A stretch of DNA of 64,000 bases from Alphaproteobacteria bacterium (GCA_025934695.1 JAICWS010000001.1:463301-527300), one strand, 5' to 3'; counted from the stretch's first letter, positions 1-8,362 are shown. Notes: generated by a model not told the origin, from the sequence alone. Translations and numbers: made by a program.

Positions 1-502
1 GCACTGGTCGGTCTCGATCGCGCTTGAGAAAGACAAGGATATTGTCGCGGGCGTCATTTACGATCCCATCAAGGACGAGATGTTCTGGGCCGAAAAGGGC
101 CTCGGCGCCTATGTGAATAACCGCCGTCTTCAGGTTTCGGCCCGCAAGCGCCTGGCCGATGCCGCCATCGGCATGGAAACCAAATCCCACGCGGACTTTG
201 GCGATGTTGGCGAACTCGTGCGCATGGGCATGCTTGTGCGCAACATGGGCTCGACCTGCCTCGACCTCGGCTATGTCGCGGCGGGAAGACTGGATGCCGC
301 CTTTAAATCGCCCATCGGCGGCGGCCTGTGGGATGTGGCGGCCGGCGTCGTCATCGTCCGCGAAGCGCGCGGGACCGTGACCGACCTGCAGCGGGGCGCC
401 AATTTCAATACCGGCGGCAGCATCATCGCGGCAACGCCCGCGATTTACGCCGAGATCCTCGAGCGCACCAAAGCCGGCCCGAAAGCGAAAACGGCCACAT
501 AA
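1..502 (+). CDS. Inositol monophosphatase family protein, C-terminal part
   Basis: The 5' end lies outside the window; the reading frame is open from base 2 and stops at 500-502. The visible part starts at HWSVSIAL, which in this family directly follows the metal-binding DPLDGTxN motif, so roughly the first third is missing. The conserved C-terminal WDVAAG motif, whose Asp is a metal ligand in the family, is present, followed by a segment (EARGTVTDL) typical of SuhB-type phosphatases. The family hydrolyses inositol monophosphate or related sugar phosphates with Mg2+; the true substrate cannot be told. It ends 2 bp before a paralogue in the same direction, so the two are probably co-transcribed. 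Confidence 0.9.
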   Translation, partial: HWSVSIALEKDKDIVAGVIYDPIKDEMFWAEKGLGAYVNNRRLQVSARKRLADAAIGMETKSHADFGDVGELVRMGMLVRNMGSTCLDLGYVAAGRLDAAFKSPIGGGLWDVAAGVVIVREARGTVTDLQRGANFNTGGSIIAATPAIYAEILERTKAGPKAKTAT

Positions 503-504
503 CC

Positions 505-1326
505 ATGGCCGCCTCCCGCCAGCTGAATGCAATGATCGAGGCCGCTGAAAGGGCGGGCCGTTCCCTGCTGCGGCATTTTGCAAAAGTCCGCGATCTGAAG
601 GTTATCGCCAAGGGTCCGCACGACTTCGTTTCCATCGCGGACCACACGGCCGAAAAGATCGTCATGCAGACGCTCAAGAAGGCATTTCCTTCTTACGGAT
701 TTTATATGGAAGAAGGCGGCGTGAAAAAGGGCGCCGACGCCTCCTCCCGCTGGATTATCGATCCGCTCGATGGCACGACGAATTTCCTGCACGGCGTGCC
801 GCACTGGGCCGTTTCCATCGGCCTCGAGCAAAAGGGCCGTATCGTGGCGGGCGTCGTCTACGACCCCAGCAAGAAAGAAATGTTCACTGCCGAAAAAGGC
901 AAAGGCGCTTATGTCAACGGCAAGCGGCTGCGCATCTCCGCCGTGCGGGAATTTTCGACCGCCCTCGTCGGGGTGGGCGGTCCGCGTTTCAATGAGCGCG
1001 ACTATAACGTCTTCATGTCCGAATTCTGCGCCATCAATCCTTTCACCGACGTCCGGCGTTTCGGCGCGGCGGCCCTCGACCTCGCTTACGTGGCGGCCGG
1101 ACGCTTCGAAAGCTTCTGGGAACGCGAGTTGAACGCCTGGGACGTGGCGGCGGGCAGCCTCCTCGTCACCGAGAGCGGCGGGCGCGTGACCGATATGTCG
1201 GGCGGTTCCGATTATATTTATGGGCGCAACATCGTCGTTGGCAACGCCGCCATCCACCCCGCACTTCTGAAAAAGCTGAAAGCCTCTGGTCTTAAAGCGC
1301 CGAAAAAAGTAAAATCGGCATCGTAG
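505..1326 (+). CDS. Inositol monophosphatase family protein (SuhB-like)
   Basis: A 273-residue protein of normal family length. Metal-binding motifs are all visible: Glu-Glu at 69-70, DPLDGT at 86-91 and WDVAAG near residue 210. It should be a cytoplasmic Mg2+-dependent phosphatase acting on inositol monophosphate or a similar sugar phosphate. The frame is open further upstream, but the ATG at 505 is chosen because it lies 2 bp after the stop of the preceding paralogue and starts the conserved N-terminal helix. It is a tandem paralogue of its neighbour, closely similar around HWAVSIGLE and WDVAAG, which points to a local duplication. Whether either is the housekeeping SuhB cannot be decided here. 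Confidence 0.92.
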   Translation: MAASRQLNAMIEAAERAGRSLLRHFAKVRDLKVIAKGPHDFVSIADHTAEKIVMQTLKKAFPSYGFYMEEGGVKKGADASSRWIIDPLDGTTNFLHGVPHWAVSIGLEQKGRIVAGVVYDPSKKEMFTAEKGKGAYVNGKRLRISAVREFSTALVGVGGPRFNERDYNVFMSEFCAINPFTDVRRFGAAALDLAYVAAGRFESFWERELNAWDVAAGSLLVTESGGRVTDMSGGSDYIYGRNIVVGNAAIHPALLKKLKASGLKAPKKVKSAS

Positions 1327-1337
1327 GGTTTTGGTTT

Positions 1338-2855
1338 ATGACGCATCGACATTTATGGCTCGGCACGGCCTTCGTCGGCCTATTGATCGGTTTCAGCGCG
1401 CCCGCCGGGGCGCAGCAGTATTACTTTCCGTACAAGCAAAACGACAAGCCCGCGGTGGAAGTCGACCTGAGTGCGCTTGACGCGCCGCCGGCATCCGCTT
1501 CCGGACAGCGCGTTCAGCTGGCGGATTACATCTACAAGCGTTCCCCGGCCATTGAAAATACGCCGCCGGACGCGACGGTGCCCGACAATGTGGTGATCAG
1601 CTCGGATACGGCTCCGCAGCCCGTCGCTCCCGCGCCCGAGAAGAAAGCGGAACCGAAAAAGGCAGCGAAGACGAAAAAGAAACCGCCTGCCACGCGGAGC
1701 AAGCCCTCTCTCGTCGTCACGGACGAGCCCGCGCCGGAAGATGCCGTCAAGCATCCGAAACCCTCGAACGCACCGATCATCAGCCTGCCGCCCGCGCCGG
1801 AAGCCGCACAGGCAGCGCCGGTGCATCATGACATGACGGCGATGCCGCCGATCATTTCCAACCCGCCTGATTCCGGCACGCCGCCCGTCGTCCAGCGCGC
1901 GGTGCAGCCGACGCCGGCACCCGTGGTGGCCGCACCGATTGCAGCACCTGCTCCTGCATCCGAACCGGCCATTGCCACCACGCCGCCGGCTGAAGCGCCC
2001 GCGCCGGTTGAGGCCGCGCCGCACCCACGGCAGGAGACGACTTACGAACGTGCGTTTGAGCCCGCTCATGAATCGCCAGCACCTGCGCTGCCAGAGGTGG
2101 TGGCAGCACCGGCAACTGCCGCTCCGGCGATCGCCGCACCGTCCACTGAACCGGCTCCAGTTCCAGCGCCTGTCGATATGCCGGAACCCGCACCGGCGCC
2201 GCAAGCCCCGCATCCTGAAGCCGAAGGCGGCTCAGGCCCACTGCCTGACATTACAGTCATTCATCCTTCGGATTATCCCGAAGATACCGAGACCGCGCAG
2301 CCGGACATCCCCAAGGCGCCACGTGCCGAACCGCTGCCGCTGCCAAAAAATCACAAACCCGGCCACACGACGGCGCCGATGCTGATGCCTGTCCCGGCAA
2401 AAGATATGGCGCCGGCGCCTTTGCCGGAGCCGACGGCGCCTGAAGCCGCTGTCGCCATGCCGACAGCGCCGGCAGCGGCGCCAGCAACCACGGAGGCTCA
2501 GCCTGTCGCCGCAGCGCCAGCGGAGACGATGCCGATCGTGCCTTCGGTCGCCGACCTGACGTTGAATTTCCACGGAAACTCGAGCGACCTCACCACAGAA
2601 TCGCAAAAGAAACTCGATATCGTCATTCGCCAGATGAAGGATACGGTCGACGGGCGCCTCCAGGTGCGTGGCTTTGCGACCGGCGAGGATGGCAGCAAGT
2701 CCAGCGCGCGCCGGATCGCCCTGTCGCGGGCGCTAATGGTGCGCTCCTACCTGATGGACAAGGGCGTCAAGCCCACGCGCGTGGACGTGCGCGCGCTCGG
2801 GACGGAAACCGACCGCAGCCCGCTGGATCGCGTCGATCTCGTTTTCGTTAGATAA
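1338..2855 (+). CDS. Secreted Pro/Ala-rich protein with C-terminal OmpA-like domain
   Basis: A 505-residue protein. Residues 1-25 form a clear signal peptide ending in APAGAQQ. Residues about 60-400 are a low-complexity linker rich in Ala, Pro and Glu, with a Lys-rich patch (KKAEPKKAAKTKKKPP). The last 100 residues look like an OmpA/MotB-type peptidoglycan-binding domain: LTLNFHGNSSDLT, then a helix, a VRGFATGEDG segment and an S-x-ARRIALSRALMVRSYL helix carrying the usual Arg residues. It is probably periplasmic or outer-membrane linked and bound to peptidoglycan through the C-terminus. It begins 11 bp after the phosphatase gene. It lacks an obvious lipobox, so it is not Pal, and the long linker suggests it spans some distance in the envelope. 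Confidence 0.8.
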   Translation: MTHRHLWLGTAFVGLLIGFSAPAGAQQYYFPYKQNDKPAVEVDLSALDAPPASASGQRVQLADYIYKRSPAIENTPPDATVPDNVVISSDTAPQPVAPAPEKKAEPKKAAKTKKKPPATRSKPSLVVTDEPAPEDAVKHPKPSNAPIISLPPAPEAAQAAPVHHDMTAMPPIISNPPDSGTPPVVQRAVQPTPAPVVAAPIAAPAPASEPAIATTPPAEAPAPVEAAPHPRQETTYERAFEPAHESPAPALPEVVAAPATAAPAIAAPSTEPAPVPAPVDMPEPAPAPQAPHPEAEGGSGPLPDITVIHPSDYPEDTETAQPDIPKAPRAEPLPLPKNHKPGHTTAPMLMPVPAKDMAPAPLPEPTAPEAAVAMPTAPAAAPATTEAQPVAAAPAETMPIVPSVADLTLNFHGNSSDLTTESQKKLDIVIRQMKDTVDGRLQVRGFATGEDGSKSSARRIALSRALMVRSYLMDKGVKPTRVDVRALGTETDRSPLDRVDLVFVR

Positions 2856-2874
2856 TTCTTGCAGGAGTGCCCTG

Positions 2875-2904
2875 AAAAAAGCCGCCCGGTGAAGGGCGGC
2901 TTTC
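2875..2904. terminator. Bidirectional rho-independent terminator
   Basis: A 7-bp GC-rich stem (2881-2887 with 2894-2900) has six A residues on its left and TTT on its right, so it can terminate both converging genes, the OmpA-domain gene and the repeat-protein gene. Confidence 0.8.
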
Positions 2905-2920
2905 TTCGCTTCGTATCTCG

Positions 2921-4237
2921 TTATTGGGGTGGAGCACCGCCACCACCAGCGGCCGGGGGCGCACCACCACCTTGTTGCTGGGGAGCGCCATTGCCGGCCA
3001 TCTGGCCGCCACCCGGGGGTCCGCCCTGGCCACCGCCCGGAGGTCCGCCGCGTCCGCCCATCATTCCACCGCCGCCCATTCCGGGAGGACCACCGCGCAT
3101 GCCGCTTCCCATTTGGCTGCCGCCTCCCATTCCCGGGGGACCACCACGCATGCCACCGCCACCTTGCATGCCTCCCATCTGGCCGCCGCCTCCCATTCCC
3201 GGAGGACCACCACGCATACCGCCGCCCATTTGACTACCACCTTGGCCCCCTTGCATGCCGCCCATCTGGCCACCGCCCATTCCCGGAGGTCCACCGTGCA
3301 TGCCGCCACCCATTTGGCCACCCATCATCTGGCCACCGCCGGGAGGACCACTTTGCATGCCACCGCCCATCTGACCACCACCGGGAGGACCACCTTGCAT
3401 ACCACTACCCATCTGGCCGCCCATCATCTGACCACCGCCAGGAGGGCCACCTTGCATGCCACCGCCCATCTGACCACCCATTTGACCACCACCGGGAGGA
3501 CCGCCTTGCATGCCACCGCCCATCTGACCACCCATTTGACCACCACCGGGAGGACCGCCCTGCATGCCGCCACCCATCTGGACACCCATCATCTGACCAC
3601 CGCCGGGAGGACCGCCCTGCATGCCGCCACCCATCTGGCCGCCCATCATCTGACCACCGCCGGAAGGACCGCCTTGCATACCGCCACCCATCTGGCCGCC
3701 ACCCGGAGGACCGCCCTGCATGCCGCCGCCCATCTGGCCGCCGCCAGGAGGGCCGCCTTGCATACCGCCACCCATCTGGCCGCCACCAGGAGGACCGCCC
3801 TGCATTCCGCCGCCCATCTGGCCACTCATCTGACCACCGCCGGGAGGACCGCCTTGCATGCCACCACCCATCTGGCCCTGCATGCCGCCGCCCATCTGGC
3901 CACTCATCTGACCACCGCCGGGAGGACCGCCTTGCATGCCACCACCCATCTGGCCCTGCACGCCGCCGCCCATCTGGTTGCCTTGCGGTACTCCGTTGTT
4001 CGAGCAGTTATTGCCCACAACCTGACCATTCGCATTCGTATTCTGGCCGCTATTTCCGGCGCAGTTCGATTGGCCGCTTGCATTGGCATTCGTATTATTT
4101 GCGCCACCAATGGTGCCGGGACCGCTCAGGCTGCCGGGTCCGCCAATACTGCCGGGCCCGCCGAGCGTCTGCGCTGATGAAACTCCGGGCGCGGCAAGAA
4201 CCAGCGCCATGGCCGTCAGAAGAACGTAGCGATTCAT
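2921..4237 (-). CDS. Secreted Gly/Met/Gln/Pro-rich tandem-repeat protein
   Basis: A 438-residue protein with a signal peptide (MNRYVLLTAMALVLAAP, cleavage likely after SSAQ). A short segment of PGSIGGPGSL-type repeats and an Asn/Gly-rich stretch with three cysteines follow. From about residue 90 to 420 there are more than a dozen copies of a 12-18 residue unit built on GGGMQGGPPGGGQM. The start has a strong ribosome-binding site (GGGGGGAAATC before ATG). No known domain is recognised. Such composition is seen in extracellular or envelope-associated disordered proteins, but the function is unknown. The repeats are also near-identical at the DNA level, so copy number probably varies among strains and assembly errors are possible. 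Confidence 0.7.
   Translation of the reverse strand: MNRYVLLTAMALVLAAPGVSSAQTLGGPGSIGGPGSLSGPGTIGGANNTNANASGQSNCAGNSGQNTNANGQVVGNNCSNNGVPQGNQMGGGVQGQMGGGMQGGPPGGGQMSGQMGGGMQGQMGGGMQGGPPGGGQMSGQMGGGMQGGPPGGGQMGGGMQGGPPGGGQMGGGMQGGPPGGGQMGGGMQGGPSGGGQMMGGQMGGGMQGGPPGGGQMMGVQMGGGMQGGPPGGGQMGGQMGGGMQGGPPGGGQMGGQMGGGMQGGPPGGGQMMGGQMGSGMQGGPPGGGQMGGGMQSGPPGGGQMMGGQMGGGMHGGPPGMGGGQMGGMQGGQGGSQMGGGMRGGPPGMGGGGQMGGMQGGGGMRGGPPGMGGGSQMGSGMRGGPPGMGGGGMMGGRGGPPGGGQGGPPGGGQMAGNGAPQQQGGGAPPAAGGGGAPPQ
2950..3975. repeat. Coding minisatellite in the Gly/Met-rich gene
   Basis: Tandem imperfect units of about 36-54 bp, each carrying a core like CCGCCGGGAGGACCGCC TTGCATGCC on the + strand, all in frame with the minus-strand gene. 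Unit lengths are multiples of 3. The longest duplicate blocks are near 3480-3590 and 3830-3960. Confidence 0.85.
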
Positions 4238-4416
4238 GATTTCCCCCCAAAGAAAATGTCCGCCCGCATGAACAGCGCGCTGAAAACATCCTTAACCATT
4301 ATCTCAGATGCACATTAATGAAACGTGAGGTCAAAGCGGAAACTTACGCTGACGGATAATAGCCAATAAGAAACAAGGGGTTGGAAGAAGAATAGCGCTT
4401 CACATAAGCGCTGTTT

Positions 4417-6195
4417 TTAACCGGCCTTCAGGTCCATCTGGAGACCGGCCAGATTGGTGTAAAGTCCCTTCTGGGCGTAGAGCTGGTCATGCGTGCCCTC
4501 GGCCACGATCTGGCCATTCTCCATGACGATGATGCGGTCGGCTTTTTGCACGGTCGACAGGCGATGCGCGATGATCAGCGTGGTGCGGCCCTGCATCAGG
4601 TTCTTGAGCGCCTTATGCACGGCGATTTCGTTCGCAGCGTCGAGGGCGGAGGTCGCCTCGTCTAGGAGAAGAATTTTCGAATCCTTGAGGATCGCGCGGG
4701 CGATGGCAATGCGCTGCTTCTGGCCGCCCGACAGACGATTGCCGCGCTCGCCCACCATTGTGCCGTAGTTGAGGTTGAGCGCCGCGATGAATTCATGCGC
4801 CTGGGCGAGTTCTGCCGCGCGGCGCACCTCTTCGTCGCTCGCGTCGGGCTTCGCCATGCGGATGTTTTCGGACACCGACATCGAGAAGATCGCCGGATCC
4901 TGCGACACGACGCTGAGATGGCGGCGGATATCGCGCGGATCGCATTCGGCGGCATTGATGCCGTCGATCAGGACCGCGCCGGCTTTTGGATCATAAAAGC
5001 GCTGCAGCAGCTGGAAGACCGTCGTCTTGCCGGCGCCGCTTGGGCCGACCAGCGCCACGACTTCGCCCGGCGCCACATTGAAGGACACATCATGCAGAGC
5101 CTCGTGCTCGGGCCGCGTCGGATAGCTGAAGCTCACATTGCGGAGCGTCACCGAGCCCTGGATTTTTTCCGGCAGCGGCTTGGGCGCGAGGACCGGCAGG
5201 CTGGGCCGCGTATTCAACAGACCCAGGATGCGATCGGCGGCGCCGCCCGCGCGGCTGAATTCGCTCAAGGCCTCGGTCAGCGCGGTCGCGGAACCCGCGA
5301 CGGTCGCGGCGTAAAAGATAAAGGCGGAAAGATCGCCGGCGGACATTTGCCCCGCCAGCACCCGCTCGCCGCCGTAAAGCAGCACGGCGCCGATCGCGCT
5401 AAAGGCGGCTGCAATGATATAAGCCACCAGCAGCGCGCGCAGATTCACCTGCTTCATCGCGGTCGCGAAAACATCGTCGGCGAGCACGCCGAATTTGCGG
5501 GCGGCTTCCGCTTCATAGCCGAAAGATTGGATCGTCTGGATACCCTGCAGGGTTTCGTGGCCGAAGGAGCTGACGTCGCCTACGCGGCTTTGCGTGTCGC
5601 GGGAGCGCGCACGCACCTTGCGTCCGAAATAAACGCCGGGCAGGCTGACGAGGCAGATGATGCCCAGCACGAGGACGATCATCCATTTGCCGATCAGACA
5701 CAGCATGAAGATGGCGCCCGTCAGCATGAGACAGTGGCGCACCACCATCGGCATGTTCTGGACCATGACAAGCTGCAGCACCGTCGTATCCGCATTGATG
5801 ACCGAGACGTGATCGCCGGTTTTGTGCTGTTCGAAGAAGGCAGGATCGAGGGAAAGCAGATGGCTGTAAAGTTTTTTACGCAGGTCGTTGATGACCCGCT
5901 CCGCGACCTGGTAGATGAGCCGGATGCGCATATAGGCGGCGCCCGACATAAGCAGCACGACGCAGAGCAGCATCAGCAGAGCTTCATGCAGGATGGCGCC
6001 GCTGTGGTCGCTGAAAGCTCGGTCGATGATGTTCTTGAAGCCCCAGCCGATGGCGAGCATGCCGCTCGCCGACACGAGCATGCCCACGGCCGCGAAAAGA
6101 AGTTTCAGCTTATGCGGCTGCAGCAGCGGCCAGAGCAGCTTCAGGGGCTTCTTCGCTTCTTCCTTGAGTTTCGACCGGTCGATCGGCGCGTCCAT
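4417..6195 (-). CDS. MsbA-type ABC exporter, fused permease and ATPase
   Basis: A 592-residue half-transporter. The N-terminal half (about 20-330) has six hydrophobic segments of the type-I exporter fold. The C-terminal ATPase has a Walker A motif (GPSGAGKTT), a Q-loop, the signature LSGGQKQR, Walker B ILLLDEATSALD and the switch His in IIAHRLSTV. Homodimers of this family export lipids, lipid A or drugs across the inner membrane; the substrate cannot be read from sequence, although MsbA/BmrA-like is the best guess. The ATG at 6195 is preferred because of an AAGGA ribosome-binding site and because further upstream the frame runs through a palindromic repeat. Confidence 0.9.
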   Translation of the reverse strand: MDAPIDRSKLKEEAKKPLKLLWPLLQPHKLKLLFAAVGMLVSASGMLAIGWGFKNIIDRAFSDHSGAILHEALLMLLCVVLLMSGAAYMRIRLIYQVAERVINDLRKKLYSHLLSLDPAFFEQHKTGDHVSVINADTTVLQLVMVQNMPMVVRHCLMLTGAIFMLCLIGKWMIVLVLGIICLVSLPGVYFGRKVRARSRDTQSRVGDVSSFGHETLQGIQTIQSFGYEAEAARKFGVLADDVFATAMKQVNLRALLVAYIIAAAFSAIGAVLLYGGERVLAGQMSAGDLSAFIFYAATVAGSATALTEALSEFSRAGGAADRILGLLNTRPSLPVLAPKPLPEKIQGSVTLRNVSFSYPTRPEHEALHDVSFNVAPGEVVALVGPSGAGKTTVFQLLQRFYDPKAGAVLIDGINAAECDPRDIRRHLSVVSQDPAIFSMSVSENIRMAKPDASDEEVRRAAELAQAHEFIAALNLNYGTMVGERGNRLSGGQKQRIAIARAILKDSKILLLDEATSALDAANEIAVHKALKNLMQGRTTLIIAHRLSTVQKADRIIVMENGQIVAEGTHDQLYAQKGLYTNLAGLQMDLKAG

Positions 6196-6209
6196 TGTCC
6201 ATCCTTGGC

Positions 6210-6327
6210 GTAACCCCGGCGCAAGCCTGGGTCTACGGTGGTTCCACAAGCACGGTGGCAATGTCTCGGTTACGATGCCCACCGTTATTGTTGATATATT
6301 CCAGACCCCGGCTTACGCCGGGGTTAC
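6210..6327. repeat. Palindromic intergenic repeat (GGGGTTAC-ended)
   Basis: Arms of about 24 bp, GTAACCCCGGCGCAAGCC on the left and the complementary GGCTTACGCCGGGGTTAC on the right, flank a 69-bp spacer. It lies just upstream of the ABC exporter start. The remaining gap to the rpmE promoter (about 6330-6460) holds nothing I recognise. Confidence 0.75.
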
Positions 6328-6461
6328 ACGTTATATATGCTGCATATATGCTGCCAAGCGGCACACCAGCCTCTATAACGCATTATGTAAAATAACTTCC
6401 CTGCCCTCGGGAAAACACACTCGAGAGATTGACCGAACCTCCGCCAAAGTCAATAAATTGC

Positions 6462-6490
6462 TTGCATATTACGCGAAATGGCTGTATTTA
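6462..6490 (+). promoter_or_regulatory. Predicted sigma-70 promoter of rpmE
   Basis: TTGCAT and TATTTA separated by 17 bp, 85 bp before the rpmE start codon. Confidence 0.5.
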
Positions 6491-6574
6491 AACCATCCTG
6501 TGCCGTCCTTCTGGAGAAGACCGGATAATCGCCCTATATGGGTGGGACGCCAGTTTAAGTTTTAGGAGCTACCT

Positions 6575-6868
6575 ATGAAAGAGAACATTCATCCCGACTA
6601 TCATGAGATCAAAATCGTCATGACGGATGGCACCGAATTCACCACGCGCAGCTGCTGGGGCAAGCCCGGCGACGTCATGCGCCTCGACATCGACCCGCTG
6701 AACCACCCCGCCTGGACGGGCGGCACGGCGAAGGTCCTCGAAAAAGGCCGCCTCGCCAAGTTCGGCAACAAATACGCCGGTCTCGGCGTCGCCGCTGCGG
6801 ACACCGCCAACGCTGCCATCGCCAAAGGCGCGGAAGCGAAAAAAGAAAAAGAAGCCGCCAAGAAATAA
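6575..6868 (+). CDS. rpmE: Large-subunit ribosomal protein bL31
   Basis: A 97-residue protein with the canonical L31 start [19 protein letters not shown] and the HPAWTGG segment. L31 is part of the 50S subunit near the central protuberance and bridges to the 30S. Of the four zinc-ligand cysteines found in classical L31 only one Cys (residue 27) is present, so this is the zinc-free form common in alphaproteobacteria. The tail (about 70-97) is Ala/Lys/Glu-rich and longer than in E. coli. The ribosome-binding site is TAGGAG, 7 bp before ATG. It is monocistronic, with its own promoter and a strong terminator. Confidence 0.95.
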   Translation: MKENIHPDYHEIKIVMTDGTEFTTRSCWGKPGDVMRLDIDPLNHPAWTGGTAKVLEKGRLAKFGNKYAGLGVAAADTANAAIAKGAEAKKEKEAAKK

Positions 6869-6896
6869 TCACGCGATCCTTGAGTCGCATGAAAAG

Positions 6897-6928
6897 AACC
6901 GCCCGGAACTTGTTTCCGGGCGGTTTTT
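6897..6928 (+). terminator. Rho-independent terminator after rpmE
   Basis: A 12-bp perfect stem (6897-6908 with 6914-6925), a 5-nt loop and a T run. The A-rich left side means it may also serve the convergent minus-strand gene. Confidence 0.9.
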
Positions 6929-6952
6929 ATTTATCAAGGCGGAGCGGCTGGC

Positions 6953-7318
6953 TTACAGCAGCTTTAATACGTCGGCGACCTTGTTCGAATAGCCTTCATA
7001 GCGCGCGGCTTCCTGCGTTTCGCGGCCCGTCCAGCTGCTGAAGAATCCATGCGAGGCTTTCGTCCAGGCGGCGGCGCGCTTGTCGAAGAGGCTTTTCAGA
7101 TTGTCGAGCGGGATTTTGGCGGCGACAGGCTCCTTCGCGGCGAGGAGCTGCTCCGCCATTCCGGCCATGGTCGCGAATGCACCGAAATCGGCCTTGCGCT
7201 TTGCGCTGTCATCGAACCAGCTCTGGAAGAATTTGCGCGTTCCGGCGTCTTTCGCAACGCCTTCGAATTCAACACGCAGGCTTTTCATTTTGTCGGCAGC
7301 TTGTTCGAGGTCGGCCAT
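6953..7318 (-). CDS. Small helical protein of unknown function
   Basis: A 121-residue protein (MADLEQAADKMKSLRVEF...) predicted to be mostly amphipathic helix, without signal peptide or membrane segment. The frame extends upstream, but the ATG at 7318 is chosen because a GGGAGAA ribosome-binding site sits 5 bp before it. Its size and heptad-like pattern (Leu/Phe/Ala with Lys/Asp) vaguely resemble phasin-type or surface-coating helices, but I see no specific motif and do not assign it. It converges on rpmE. Confidence 0.7.
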   Translation of the reverse strand: MADLEQAADKMKSLRVEFEGVAKDAGTRKFFQSWFDDSAKRKADFGAFATMAGMAEQLLAAKEPVAAKIPLDNLKSLFDKRAAAWTKASHGFFSSWTGRETQEAARYEGYSNKVADVLKLL

Positions 7319-7538
7319 GGCACTTCTCCCAAGTTTAATTTTTCCTGAAGCGAAACGTAGTACGGAAACCAGTATTATGTCAACATAATTCCCAGCTTCA
7401 AGGTTGCCAAAGGTTAATCCGCAAGTCATTGAAATTTAATGACCAGTCCCTAATTCCTTCTTATATGTGAACCGCAAATTTTTTCGCAGTTTTTAAAATC
7501 CAAAGGTTTTTTGCTGCGTAGAAAGAAGGTGGAAGACA

Positions 7539-7637
7539 GGAAGTGCCCATGGTGGGGCTTCCCAAAAATGTCTTTCCGGGCCGACCTTCGGGTGGCCTGA
7601 CAACATCATAGACTGATATTGCTCAAAGGAGGATATC
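7539..7637 (+). promoter_or_regulatory. ROSE-type RNA thermometer (hsp20 leader)
   Basis: The leader just before the hsp20 ATG folds into serial hairpins: 7539-7562; 7579-7597 with a UUCG loop; and a terminal hairpin 7615-7637 whose arms GATAT and ATATC enclose UUGCU opposite the Shine-Dalgarno sequence AGGAGG. A U(U/C)GCU element pairing with the Shine-Dalgarno just before a small heat-shock gene is the hallmark of ROSE elements. On heating, the last hairpin opens and exposes the ribosome-binding site. The 7319-7538 stretch upstream should hold the promoter. A TTGAAA at about 7431 followed by TCCCTAATT could be a heat-shock sigma site, but this is weak. Confidence 0.8.
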
Positions 7638-8120
7638 ATGAACGCATTGGATTTTTCACCCCTCTTCCGCTCGACTGTTGGCTTTGACCGGCTCTCCCAG
7701 ATGCTGGAATCGAGCCTGCTGACCGACCAAGGGAGTTCCTATCCGCCGTATAACATCGTGAAGGTCGACGACGACCACTACCGCATCACCATGGCGGTCG
7801 CCGGCTTCTCCGAAAACGACATCGACATCACGGCCAAGGAAAACCAACTGGTCGTCCAGGGCAAGGCCCTCGACCGGGAAGAGAACAAGGATGTGACATA
7901 CCTTCACCGCGGCATCGCGGAGCGCGCTTTTGAACGCCGCTTCCAGCTGGCCGAGCACATCCGCGTCACGAACGCCGGCCTTAGCAACGGCCTCCTGACG
8001 GTTGAGCTTGTCCGCGAAATTCCGGAAGCCATGAAACCCCGGAAGATCGACATCAAGTCCGGCAGCGCGAAAAAGCTGGACGTGAAAGATGACAAGCAGA
8101 GCTGCGGCAGCTGCAACTAA
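7638..8120 (+). CDS. Small heat-shock protein, Hsp20/IbpA family
   Basis: A 160-residue alpha-crystallin-type chaperone. The N-terminus (MNALDFSPLFRSTVGFDRL) is typical of alphaproteobacterial class A sHsps. The alpha-crystallin domain spans about 35-130 (YRITMAVAGFSENDID ... LVVQGKA ... AFERRFQL) with the G-L-L-T-V-E-L motif at its end. It binds unfolding proteins as oligomers and hands them to DnaK/ClpB. The usual C-terminal I-x-I anchor appears as RKIDIKSG. The C-terminus carries an unusual CGSCN. Translation is probably controlled by the thermometer immediately upstream, which buries the strong AAAGGAGG ribosome-binding site. Confidence 0.95.
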   Translation: MNALDFSPLFRSTVGFDRLSQMLESSLLTDQGSSYPPYNIVKVDDDHYRITMAVAGFSENDIDITAKENQLVVQGKALDREENKDVTYLHRGIAERAFERRFQLAEHIRVTNAGLSNGLLTVELVREIPEAMKPRKIDIKSGSAKKLDVKDDKQSCGSCN

Positions 8121-8182
8121 GCGCGCTAAGTGTACTGCCCGAGAGCGCGGGGCCCCCTGACTCCCCGTGCTCCTTCACTGGC

Positions 8183-8226
8183 AAAGGCGTTCCGGCCTTA
8201 CCCCCCGGGACGCCTTTTGCTTTTTG
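8183..8226 (+). terminator. Rho-independent terminator after hsp20
   Basis: An 11-bp stem (8183-8193 with 8207-8217) around a C-rich loop, followed by a T-rich tail. Confidence 0.8.
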
Positions 8227-8241
8227 ACGTCAATCACTTCT

Positions 8242-8359
8242 GCGCCGCAGGCATTCTCAGAACCCCACAGATGGACACGGATTGACACAGATTGACACAG
8301 ATGAACGCGCGCATCCGTGTCAATCTGTGTCAATCTGTGGGAAAAAATGCCTGCGGCGC
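8242..8359. repeat. Nested inverted repeat between hsp20 and Nudix gene
   Basis: Outer perfect arms of 14 bp (8242-8255 and 8346-8359, GCGCCGCAGGCATT) enclose an inner palindrome (about 8265-8341) made of direct copies of ATTGACACAG on the left and their complements on the right. It abuts the stop of the Nudix gene. Confidence 0.85.
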
Positions 8360-8362
8360 TAT

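Noticed and set aside
1338-2855. Pal (the missing Tol-Pal lipoprotein) as identity of the OmpA-domain protein
   Set aside because: No lipobox, 300-residue Pro/Ala linker and about three times the length of Pal.
2950-3975. CRISPR array
   Set aside because: Units are contiguous, in-frame coding repeats with no unique spacers.
2924-4239. Long open frames on the + strand opposite the Gly/Met-rich repeat gene
   Set aside because: They exist because the repeat period is a multiple of three; they have no ribosome-binding site and His/Arg- or Ala/Thr-rich nonsense composition.
4795-6213. 472-codon + strand frame opposite the ABC exporter
   Set aside because: Shadow of conserved ABC transporter sequence.
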